From Bacteroidota bacterium (GTDB lineage: Bacteria > Bacteroidota > Bacteroidia > Bacteroidales > WCHB1-69), in NCBI GenBank assembly GCA_019135895.1, contig JAGVVH010000198.1, positions 1 to 41,596 on the forward strand: a stretch of 41,596 nt of DNA. Reading direction: 5' to 3'. The notes beneath the pieces are model-generated. The model was not told where the DNA came from, ran no database searches, and worked only from the letters and a program-made list of their open reading frames with translations. A program made the translations under genes and the position numbers. Numbering within the stretch: the first letter of the stretch is position 1; each line of letters begins with the position of its first letter. This document shows positions 32,631-39,945 of this stretch, piece by piece.

Positions 32631-33563
32631 TTATTCCTGCATAGTAACCTTGTAACCTTTTAGTTGCATGCAAATAATACCTAGCGAAACATTATATTTG
32701 TCGTAGTATACAAATTTCTCCTTTGCATCATCAGATTTATGGCTAAAGTCTTCAAGCATTTTGCTATATTTATCTAGTTCACGTTCAATATCATTATTTC
32801 GGGGGATGCACCCCATAACATTAAGTATATGTATTGTATGTGCAACTACACACATGGCATATAAGGCATCAATATCAGTTTCATCAGCGGAGAGAACATT
32901 TTCAAGTGATTCCTTGGCTTGTTTTAAATCTATAATAAGATCTGTTTTTTTAAATATTTCAATTTGAGGCATTGTTAGTAAATTGTTGGCAATGATTATT
33001 CCGTATATCCTATTTGCTAAAATTACATCGGGGTTTAATTTAATACACAAAAGAGCATTTTTTTTTGCTTTATCAATGTCATTTTCCAAAGCATAAATAT
33101 TACACAAACCCATATAAGCACCTGACATTAACACATTGTATGTTTTGATATCAGCAACTGACTTAGGATCGATAAGTGTAAGAGCTTTTTCATAGTACTG
33201 AATTGCTTTAAGTTTGTCTTTCTTGTGTCCGTAGTACAGGCTGCCCATGTTACAGCATGCCTCAATAATTAGATGTCGATATTCCAAGGGGAGCGACCTT
33301 TCTGTCATTTCTTTGAATATGTTTTCTGCTTTATCTACTTCACCGATTCGCAAGTACGTATTGCCTAATATTGATAATGCCGGTGGATATTCATGTATAA
33401 CCTGCTTTAGCAATGCAATCGCCTCAACATGTCTATTCAAGTTTCTCAAGGAAATAGCCTTATTAACAATTTTTATTATTTCATCTTTATGCTTGAGTTT
33501 ATTTACAATCCGGTCAATTTCTTCAGCCTCCTTTTTCCCCTTCAGAAAATCGAGTACTCCCAT
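32631..33563 (-). CDS. TPR-repeat protein
   Basis: 310 residues, all helical, starting MGVLDFLKGKKEAEEIDRIV, then repeated TPR helices (ALLKQVIHEYPPALSILGNT, LKAIQYYEKALTLI, AKKNALLCIKLNPD). No catalytic domain or membrane segment. GGAGG 5 bases before the ATG. It sits between two kinase genes with gaps of about 10 bases. A scaffold or sensor subunit is the natural inference; the specific partner is unknown. Confidence 0.85.
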   Translation of the reverse strand: MGVLDFLKGKKEAEEIDRIVNKLKHKDEIIKIVNKAISLRNLNRHVEAIALLKQVIHEYPPALSILGNTYLRIGEVDKAENIFKEMTERSLPLEYRHLIIEACCNMGSLYYGHKKDKLKAIQYYEKALTLIDPKSVADIKTYNVLMSGAYMGLCNIYALENDIDKAKKNALLCIKLNPDVILANRIYGIIIANNLLTMPQIEIFKKTDLIIDLKQAKESLENVLSADETDIDALYAMCVVAHTIHILNVMGCIPRNNDIERELDKYSKMLEDFSHKSDDAKEKFVYYDKYNVSLGIICMQLKGYKVTMQE

Positions 33564-33574
33564 TCTTACCTCCT

Positions 33575-34450
33575 TTACAACTTTGATATGTCTTTAATAA
33601 GATTTTTATATCCCGAGTATCTTTTATTACTATTGGGGTCTAAGCATTTGAGTACCACTGTAGCAAGTTTTCTATCAATCTTAGCGGTATCTGATAATAC
33701 TTTATTAAAGTATTTACCTGTTATTATATCTGTTTTAATGGCATTTACATTACTGCTTTCGTATGGCAATTTTTTAAATATTGCCCTGTAAATTATCATT
33801 CCAATACTGAAGATATCTCCATTAATTCTATTCTCTTCTCCATTCATCCTTTCTGGGCTCATATAACCAGGAGTCCCAGCTCCAACAATTGTCCCTTGTG
33901 CATTACTGACATTATTTACTAAATAGTTTGCGGTATTTATGCTCGATATGCCCCAGTCAGATACATAATAATGAACATTATTATTGTGCGTTGAAATAAG
34001 AACATTTTCCGGTTTGATGTCTCTATGAATCATGCCAAACGTCTTATCAGCATAATCCAGTGCGATAGATATGCTAATTGCTATTTGTTTGACATCTGAT
34101 AATGTAATTTGATCAATTGTATTTAGATATTCGGAAAGATTCATATCAAACCAAGGCATTAAGGCCATTACTTTATTATTGGTATTAAAAATTAATTTGA
34201 GAGGTACAATATATTCGTTACTAAGTGATATCCAAGCATTAAGTTCTTTTTCAAATGCTCTTTCATATTGCTTATCAAATACATTATCTCGATATGTTTT
34301 TACGGCCATAACATCTTTAAATGTAAATACGAAGTCGCTGTTCTTTTTGTTTTTTTTTAATTTATATATCTCACCCATACCACCATATTTGATGTCTTCA
34401 ATAACGTAGGAATGAATATCCTGGATGTTAATTATATTACCTATGTTCAT
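33575..34450 (-). CDS. Ser/Thr protein kinase, DWG variant
   Basis: 291 residues, one kinase domain and nothing else. GGMGE P-loop (23-27; the usual first Gly of GxGxxG is replaced by Tyr22 or shifted), K51 in MAVK, HRDIKPEN (142-149), then SDWG (164-167) in place of DFG, and GTPGYMSPE. The catalytic Asp and metal Asp are both kept, so activity is expected. DWG is an uncommon substitution. It is AT-rich compared with neighbours and starts 50 bases after the FHA-kinase gene. Confidence 0.9.
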   Translation of the reverse strand: MNIGNIINIQDIHSYVIEDIKYGGMGEIYKLKKNKKNSDFVFTFKDVMAVKTYRDNVFDKQYERAFEKELNAWISLSNEYIVPLKLIFNTNNKVMALMPWFDMNLSEYLNTIDQITLSDVKQIAISISIALDYADKTFGMIHRDIKPENVLISTHNNNVHYYVSDWGISSINTANYLVNNVSNAQGTIVGAGTPGYMSPERMNGEENRINGDIFSIGMIIYRAIFKKLPYESSNVNAIKTDIITGKYFNKVLSDTAKIDRKLATVVLKCLDPNSNKRYSGYKNLIKDISKL

Positions 34451-34500
34451 AAAAACCCTAGATACTTGGACATTGACGATATATATATTTCGATTATCTA

Positions 34501-36102
34501 TTATACTTGTAATGCATGTAATAAATTTTTTATTGTCACTAATCTTCGTTTAGCGTCCTTTTCAATAGCTAAATTTATCATCTTCGCAATGTCCCGATCA
34601 ATCCTCGGAAGTCGTTTCTCAATTGGAATCGGTTTATCATCACCTAAAATAAAAGAAATCGGATCACGAGGAGACTTGCCGCGGCGAGCCATTTTTGCAC
34701 ATTCTTCTTTATCGGGAAAATCATAAGGGAAAAGTCCGGTTAAAGAATGATATAAAGATATTCCCATGGCGTATATATCTGTAGCCGCATTTGCGTGTTT
34801 GAAATCCAAAATCTGCTCCGGTGGACAATAGAAAATAGTACCGATCCATTCATTGACACCAGTCAACGTGCCACCGTGCACAATGTAGTTCTTTGCCAAA
34901 CCAAAATCACCTAGTTTGGCAATGCGTTTGCCGCTATTGTCTTTAGTCAGGATAATATTTTCCGGTTTGATATCCCTATGTACATAACCCTTATCGTGCA
35001 GATACTTTAGTCCCTCAAGAGCTTGGGCGTAAATCTGTTGCGCTTTAGCAATTGGTAGAATTCCGTCAAAATTATGATGAGTGTAATCGACTAAATTACC
35101 AGCAGGCAGATACTCCGATACAAAATAATAATTTCCAGTTTCTGCAATCCCTTCATCGTAGAGTCTAACCAGATTGGGATGCTGCAAGCGTTGCATGATA
35201 GCAACTTCCCGTTTGAAACGCTTGACCAATTGAGTATCCTGTTTAACGACTTCCTTGGTTATCTTAATGGCAACAGCCCGCCCGGTCTTTTCATGTCGAG
35301 CAAGGAAGACAATGCCAAAGCCACCCTCGCCCAAACATCTCAAAAGACGGTATTCTTTGATCCTCTTCACTGGTAACTCTCCCTTTACACTTTTATCAGC
35401 ACATGACTGACAAAGATAAAGGGCTATGTTTTTAACTTCATCTGCTTTCCCATCAGCGTTTGCAATGCTGGTAACGTCACAGCCGCATCCGTAGCAACGC
35501 ACCTCTAGTATCGGACGTTGAGCCTTCTTATGCTTTTCATGGCAATTACGACATATAAAATCATCTACGCATAGTAAGTCAGGTCTTTTATGGTGGGCAG
35601 GGTTGGACATCTTGCCGCCGCATTCAATGCAATAACTGAAATCAACATCAACTTTATCACGGGCAGCCTGTTGCTGTGGAGTTAATGACTTAACTTCCAC
35701 GAGAATAGTGGTATGACCAATACGAATAATATCATCATCTTCGAGCTTAATTCGTTCGTCAATTTTTTTTAACAAATCATACCGGAGTTCCTTTTTAAAA
35801 CTTGCTGCCCGATCAAAATATTCCTCCGTGTCATCCAATCGCCCGGGAAGAAAATAAATTTGGTTCTCTTTTGACCTGGCTACAAAAGTCCCATTTAGGC
35901 TGCCGGCATCACGGATATAACAATCAGGGGGATTTATTTCGAGGAGAAAATGATTGCGAGAAACATAAGTATCGTCGTTATTTAAGCGAAAATGAGCTTT
36001 GCTTTCTTGGCTGTCCCGTCCCAGCAGAAAGTTATCTGGTTCACTGAATTCAAATATTTTACCCTTCTGCGGACCTTCAATTACAGTAAGAATAACTTGC
36101 AT
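34501..36102 (-). CDS. FHA - zinc finger - Ser/Thr kinase fusion
   Basis: 533 residues. An FHA phosphopeptide-binding domain (1-135) has the key residues G28-R29, S48-R-N-H51 and N70-G-T72. A middle region (about 160-250) carries Cys pairs (YCIECGG, FICRNCHEKH, CYGCGCD, LCQSCAD) for two zinc sites. Then a full kinase: LGEGGFG, VAIK, HRDIKPEN, LGDFGLA, GTIFYCPPEQ. Putting the phospho-reader and the writer on one chain suggests autophosphorylation-driven recruitment. It is the first gene of the operon, behind a good promoter at 36156-36184. No transmembrane helix. Confidence 0.93.
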   Translation of the reverse strand: MQVILTVIEGPQKGKIFEFSEPDNFLLGRDSQESKAHFRLNNDDTYVSRNHFLLEINPPDCYIRDAGSLNGTFVARSKENQIYFLPGRLDDTEEYFDRAASFKKELRYDLLKKIDERIKLEDDDIIRIGHTTILVEVKSLTPQQQAARDKVDVDFSYCIECGGKMSNPAHHKRPDLLCVDDFICRNCHEKHKKAQRPILEVRCYGCGCDVTSIANADGKADEVKNIALYLCQSCADKSVKGELPVKRIKEYRLLRCLGEGGFGIVFLARHEKTGRAVAIKITKEVVKQDTQLVKRFKREVAIMQRLQHPNLVRLYDEGIAETGNYYFVSEYLPAGNLVDYTHHNFDGILPIAKAQQIYAQALEGLKYLHDKGYVHRDIKPENIILTKDNSGKRIAKLGDFGLAKNYIVHGGTLTGVNEWIGTIFYCPPEQILDFKHANAATDIYAMGISLYHSLTGLFPYDFPDKEECAKMARRGKSPRDPISFILGDDKPIPIEKRLPRIDRDIAKMINLAIEKDAKRRLVTIKNLLHALQV

Positions 36103-36155
36103 TATATAATCCCAAAATGACTGAGAAACAACTTACAGTAACGATTAGTGAATTT

Positions 36156-36184
36156 TTTATAACACGATACAAAATTGAATACAA
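36156..36184 (-). promoter_or_regulatory. sigma-70-type promoter of the kinase-Clp operon
   Basis: Read on the minus strand: TTGTAT (-35), 17-base spacer, TATAAA (-10). It would start transcription about 45 bases before the ATG of the FHA-kinase gene. Confidence 0.55.
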
Positions 36185-36264
36185 AGAAATAATTATTTTT
36201 TTGTCGTCAGTACAAACTTTAGAATTGTCTGAAAATATTGTCACTTAAAATGATCATAAAAAAA

Positions 36265-36298
36265 TGCCGGATATGTTCATTAAAAAACACTTCCGGCA
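36265..36298 (-). terminator. Rho-independent terminator after the 36320 gene
   Basis: TGCCGGA (36265-36271) and TCCGGCA (36292-36298) form a 7-bp stem. On the minus strand it is followed by seven T. It separates the small membrane-protein gene from the kinase-Clp operon promoter. Confidence 0.75.
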
Positions 36299-36319
36299 AG
36301 ATCTCTATTTCTAATTCAG

Positions 36320-36643
36320 TCATCTTTTTAAAATAACCAAATCAGCAACGGTCCTCCGATCCATCTCAATGCCTCTGTTCCAAAGCAAAGCCAATAGATG
36401 AACAGGGCAGTGAAAAGAATAATTATCCACATTATTACTATCTTTTTCATCTTCTGAATCTCCATCTTGATTAATTAATTTCATAAATATTGCTTCATTC
36501 CGTTGCTCGACCATTTTATAAATTTGGTTTCTTTCATAATTTGTAATCATACTACTGATGCCTGTAATACCTGCATGAAATATCATCAGGATAACTGGTA
36601 CTTCAAAGAAAATCAGATATGTTGAATACAGAATCTTCTTCAT
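36320..36643 (-). CDS. small membrane protein of unknown function
   Basis: 107 residues. One hydrophobic N-terminal segment (ILYSTYLIFFEVPVILMIFH) that could be a signal-anchor, then a soluble part with an acidic run DGDSEDEKDSNN and a short aromatic/Cys stretch (YSFHCPVHLLALLW). AAAGGAG 6 bases before the ATG. It has its own terminator. No family is recognised. It is a single-gene unit upstream of the kinase-Clp operon. Confidence 0.65.
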   Translation of the reverse strand: MKKILYSTYLIFFEVPVILMIFHAGITGISSMITNYERNQIYKMVEQRNEAIFMKLINQDGDSEDEKDSNNVDNYSFHCPVHLLALLWNRGIEMDRRTVADLVILKR

Positions 36644-37014
36644 GTTTTTCTCCTTTCGTTATTGGAAAAGACCAACTTGATGCTGATCTTCTCATTTTAT
36701 GTACTCTAATCATTTCTATATTAATTTTTTGAAAAAAGGAGAACCCTTGGTAAGTTTTCTGACAGGTTTATTTTTATAACTATATATTTAGGGATAATTA
36801 TAAACATCGTTTGCCGTTGAAAATATTGCTCCACAGTCGTTGTACGTGCGGACGACTTTAATCTTTGACGATGCCCTTATTTTCCACCCGAGTCTGTTTT
36901 TCTTCTGCGGCGGCAAGAGTCAGTTGATATTTGCTGATTCAATCTGCTGTTGGCATTTGCTGATGGATTACTTATCCACAGTCCATTTTTGAGGGAAGAC
37001 GGATTCGGTCTTCT
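36644..37014. other. non-coding stretch
   Basis: No gene is seen; the region rises in G+C after 36820 compared with the AT-rich part before it. One exact DnaA-box 9-mer (TTATCCACA, 36972-36980) occurs singly, which chance can explain. It leads into the structured candidate RNA. Confidence 0.4.
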
Positions 37015-37122
37015 GATGGCCAAGGGGAGTATGCTGCGGTTTGCGAGCTGATACAGGACTGATATTGATTCTCGTGAAAATATCACGACTTGTCATGACC
37101 TGCCCCTGGCCATCATTTTTTT
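37015..37122 (+). ncRNA. candidate structured small RNA with terminator-like end
   Basis: Outer stem: GATGGCCA (37015-37022) with TGGCCATC (37107-37114), one bulged A, then GGGG (37024-37027) with CCCC (37103-37106), 12 pairs in total. Inside lies the hairpin TCGTGA (37072-37077) / TCACGA (37083-37088) and a CAGG/CCTG step. The outer stem is followed on the plus strand by seven T (37116-37122), the mark of a terminated transcript. The 5' end is not resolved; it may lie as far up as about 36880. No known RNA family is recognised. Confidence 0.5.
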
Positions 37123-37260
37123 AACGCAATGCAGGCTCAAGAATAGTTCTCATTTAATTCCTGCCAAAAGACTCTCGCCGTTTATCAACTTGTCCCTTCC
37201 TATTAATTTTACCCATATAAAAATAATGTAATCGAGCTGCCTAATTATTTTTATAGATTC

Positions 37261-37289
37261 TTGATTAATTGAACAAATGAAATTATATT
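37261..37289 (+). promoter_or_regulatory. sigma-70-type promoter of the 49-residue gene
   Basis: TTGATT (37261-37266), exactly 17 bases, TATATT (37284-37289). It lies 42 bases before the small gene's ATG. Confidence 0.6.
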
Positions 37290-37330
37290 ACAGCTGACCT
37301 TGAGATTTGTTTTTAGGATAGAATGAGCAT

Positions 37331-37480
37331 ATGGCTGACCTGACAAAAGATGAAATCTTGGAAAAGCTGCTGAAGTTGGTTCAAACGGATAGGGATATGA
37401 ATTTTCTATTGACATTGAGTGAAGAAGATCTGACAACGCTGCTGGTTGTGCTCAGGGAGAGGATTGAGAAGATTAAATAG
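37331..37480 (+). CDS. 49-residue helical protein of unknown function
   Basis: A small gene reading MADLTKDEILEKLLKLVQ, then TDRDMNFLLTLSEEDLTTL, then LVVLRERIEKIK and TAG. It is wholly helical, with leucine-rich amphipathic spacing typical of small dimeric helix pairs. The promoter at 37261-37289 is strong; the ribosome site (AGGATAG, 11 bases upstream) is weak. Codon choice and lack of rare residues argue for real coding. It could be a small regulator or an adaptor; no family is named. Confidence 0.65.
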   Translation: MADLTKDEILEKLLKLVQTDRDMNFLLTLSEEDLTTLLVVLRERIEKIK

Positions 37481-37561
37481 ATTAAGTTTTTACGTTTAAA
37501 TTACTCTGAATAGAATTTGACTTTACAGTGATTGTCAATATTAGTGATAACTTCGTGAAAT

Positions 37562-38293
37562 CTACAACGCCTTGATGAACGTCTTCATATATGCAATATA
37601 TTCTGGCGCCTCTTTTGACAGAAACTTTGAATGCCAGTTCTTCCAGCTGAAGTACTTGCTGGTATGCTGAATCATAATGATCTTAGACGTCTTGTTATCA
37701 ATTTTACAATTCAAGACTCTAGGATATGACCTGCCAATGGGAGGATAGCAAAATTTTTCGTCGTATGTTGCATATTTCAAGTTCAGAATAGGCTCAACCT
37801 TTTTCCAATCTGTACCTAGGAAAATACATATGTGTGGTCTCAATATGCTCATAACACTCTTTAAAACCAATGCACCAGTGACATAATCTTCCGTACTTGG
37901 CCGCTCCTCGATGTTTTTCATTGGTCGCTGAACGTACTGATGGTGCGCAACAGACAACCATAGATACTTGATGTTCTCAATAGGGATATCTCTCTTGCCA
38001 TAGATGACACGTTCTAAATTTCGGTATGTTGGTGAATCTTCAAACTCATATGTGGCTTTATCTAGAAAATAGAGCCCATGTTCTCGTACGACAATTCTTT
38101 CACAATCTTTCTTTTTCAAGAAACGTTTTGATGTTTCGCTTCCCTCGTTCCAGTCATAAACACTCTCGGCGACAATTAGAACTTTGTGGTTGTCCTCTTG
38201 TTTCGTGTAATTCTTACCAACCCAGGGTAAATACCGAAGCAGGGAAATTTGAAGAAATTTATCATCAAATGATTTGTTAAGAAACTTATCCAT
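37562..38293 (-). CDS. uracil-DNA-glycosylase-superfamily-like protein
   Basis: 243 residues. The N-terminal strand KVLIVAESVYDW fits the motif I position of UDG-like folds. A middle strand HICIFLGTDWKKV and a late strand/His segment IIMIQHTSKYFSWKNWHSKF match the GxxA and HPS-like steps. The usual catalytic Asp/Asn spacing is not evident, so glycosylase activity is doubtful; it may bind or sense modified nucleic acid. It is rich in aromatic and charged residues. No good ribosome site. Single gene between non-coding stretches. Confidence 0.45.
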   Translation of the reverse strand: MDKFLNKSFDDKFLQISLLRYLPWVGKNYTKQEDNHKVLIVAESVYDWNEGSETSKRFLKKKDCERIVVREHGLYFLDKATYEFEDSPTYRNLERVIYGKRDIPIENIKYLWLSVAHHQYVQRPMKNIEERPSTEDYVTGALVLKSVMSILRPHICIFLGTDWKKVEPILNLKYATYDEKFCYPPIGRSYPRVLNCKIDNKTSKIIMIQHTSKYFSWKNWHSKFLSKEAPEYIAYMKTFIKAL

Positions 38294-38937
38294 TCTTTAT
38301 TTTCTTATCTTTTTTCACAATATCGTTTATATAAAGAGGTATTAATGTTGTAATGACAACGACTACTATTTATTATCTACCATAAAAAGATGAATTCGAA
38401 AAATTAAGATTACAGTCGTGTTTAGTAAGTCTTTAAATATATTGTAAATAAATTTCATTTTGAAGATCAATTAAATGATTTGCAGTAATCTCAATCAGAT
38501 TAAAAAGCTACTTGGACATCATTTCCCCACCTTGAGTACAACCTATGATGGGTTTTTTGTGTCCGCAGGCAATAGCTGCCTTTAGCGGTGTATCAGAAAG
38601 AACATCTTTTCCAAGTATTTTGTATCGTATTTTGAGAAAAGGCAAGATTGGTAACGGAAATAGACAGAAATATCAGCATCATTTGTAGAACCTGCATTTC
38701 CAGGCCACGGTTCTTCTGAATAATTTTTCACACCTCTTTACTTAATTTTAATTGTTGTAAAGTGGTTGCCAGTATTTACAAAAATGATAATCTGGATCAT
38801 AATTAAAAGGAACTATTACACTCTCTTTTAAAAAATAATATTAATCGTTCCGCCATATGGAATGTTTATATTTCATAGTATCACCATGTTGGTCTATTTT
38901 CAAATGATGATGTTGCAGGATATCACTTGGAGAATAC
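38294..38937. other. non-coding stretch around a gene relic
   Basis: AT-rich, 644 bases. The part 38508-38731 holds the relic listed separately; 38294-38507 and 38732-38937 show no gene, strong hairpin or repeat. The promoter of the 38938 gene should be in the last 200 bases, but none stands out. Confidence 0.45.
38508..38731 (-). pseudogene. frame-broken small gene relic
   Basis: On the minus strand a GTG (38731) with AAAGAGG-like site opens a frame reading VKNYSEEPWPGNAGSTNDAD, then ISVYF. A different frame then continues protein-like as LPILPFLKIRYKILGKDVLS, then DTPLKAAIACGHKKPIIGC, then TQGGEMMSK and a stop. The two halves join near 38660 if the frame shifts by one or two bases. A single indel in a gene of about 75 codons is the simplest explanation. 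I do not recognise the protein. Confidence 0.45.
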
Positions 38938-39927
38938 ATGGATAAACCAAACATCTTCAATTGTGCTACACAAGAAGCATCATTGCAGGCATTTCTCTAT
39001 TGGTTTTTGCAATGGAACGATCCCAGAACTATGACTATAAATTATGATCTTCATAAACTCTCCCGTAAACTTCTGGAAGCTTTCTTTAATAAACATAATA
39101 TTAAGCCACTTGCCCAGATCGATAAAATTAATTTATCAGGGGGATATCTTCACATTGATGTCCTGCTGACAATAAATGACGCTGTCGTTATCCCTATACA
39201 GGATAAAATATACAATAGAGAGAGTCCTGACCAGCTAATAAGTTACATTCAGGAGTTGAAGGATTGTGATGATGAATACAGAAACAAAATTATACTGCCG
39301 ATTTATCTGCAGACCGGAACACAGGGAAATTACAAAAAAATAAATGAAGCGGGATTCCGGCCATTCTCCAGAAAAGAACTCTTGGAGATATTAAAATCAG
39401 GCGAGGGTATAAGCAATGACATTTTAAAAGACTACATAGAACATCTCGAAGGTATTGAAAATCTGACGCAGAGTTTCATGCATCGAAGGCTGGATGACTG
39501 GGATTCTATATGGTGCTGGCAGGGATTTTATAATTATTTACAGGATGAACTTGGCGATGGAGAATGGGATGTCATTACTAACCCTTATAAAACCTGTCTG
39601 TCATTTTGGTGGCAGGAGGATAGAGACAATGATTGCGAAAAATACCTTCAGTTAGATAAAGAAATTCTTTGTTTCAAAATTAGAGTTTACGACAAAGACA
39701 AGCGGACAAATTTGAAATCAAAATGGAGTGAAAGATTCATTAAGGCAGCAGAAGGAAGTTCCATAAGGGTTGTCAAGCCTTCCTTGTTGGACGACCACGA
39801 CATAACAGTTGCAGTTATTGAAGGTGATTATAGAAGAATAGATGAAGACGTGAAGATTGACCTAAACAAGACTTTGAACGTTATAATGGAGGCGCAGAAA
39901 GTTTTTAATAAGGCATTGAGCGTTTAG
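38938..39927 (+). CDS. PD-(D/E)XK-superfamily protein
   Basis: 329 residues. The N-terminal half carries the nuclease-fold core: HIDVLLTINDAVVIPIQDKI (about residues 72-91), giving D74 and Q88-D-K90 in place of E-x-K, preceded by a helix with FLYWFLQW. The layout matches the PD-(D/E)XK family found in defence islands, but the Gln at the E/D position may lower or change activity. The C-terminal half (from about 180) is a separate alpha/beta domain with paired Trp residues. GGAG stands 6 bases before the ATG. It is a single plus-strand gene among minus-strand neighbours. Confidence 0.65.
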   Translation: MDKPNIFNCATQEASLQAFLYWFLQWNDPRTMTINYDLHKLSRKLLEAFFNKHNIKPLAQIDKINLSGGYLHIDVLLTINDAVVIPIQDKIYNRESPDQLISYIQELKDCDDEYRNKIILPIYLQTGTQGNYKKINEAGFRPFSRKELLEILKSGEGISNDILKDYIEHLEGIENLTQSFMHRRLDDWDSIWCWQGFYNYLQDELGDGEWDVITNPYKTCLSFWWQEDRDNDCEKYLQLDKEILCFKIRVYDKDKRTNLKSKWSERFIKAAEGSSIRVVKPSLLDDHDITVAVIEGDYRRIDEDVKIDLNKTLNVIMEAQKVFNKALSV

Positions 39928-39945
39928 CAAAGCAGACACTCTTTC

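Noticed and set aside
29588..36102. Type VI secretion cluster
   Set aside because: Kinase, phosphatase, FHA and Clp are present, but no sheath, tube, spike, baseplate or membrane-complex gene is found in the window.
36972..36980. Exact DnaA-box 9-mer TTATCCACA
   Set aside because: Single copy in 41.6 kb, with no iterons, AT-rich unwinding region or replication initiator gene nearby; expected by chance about once in a few such windows.
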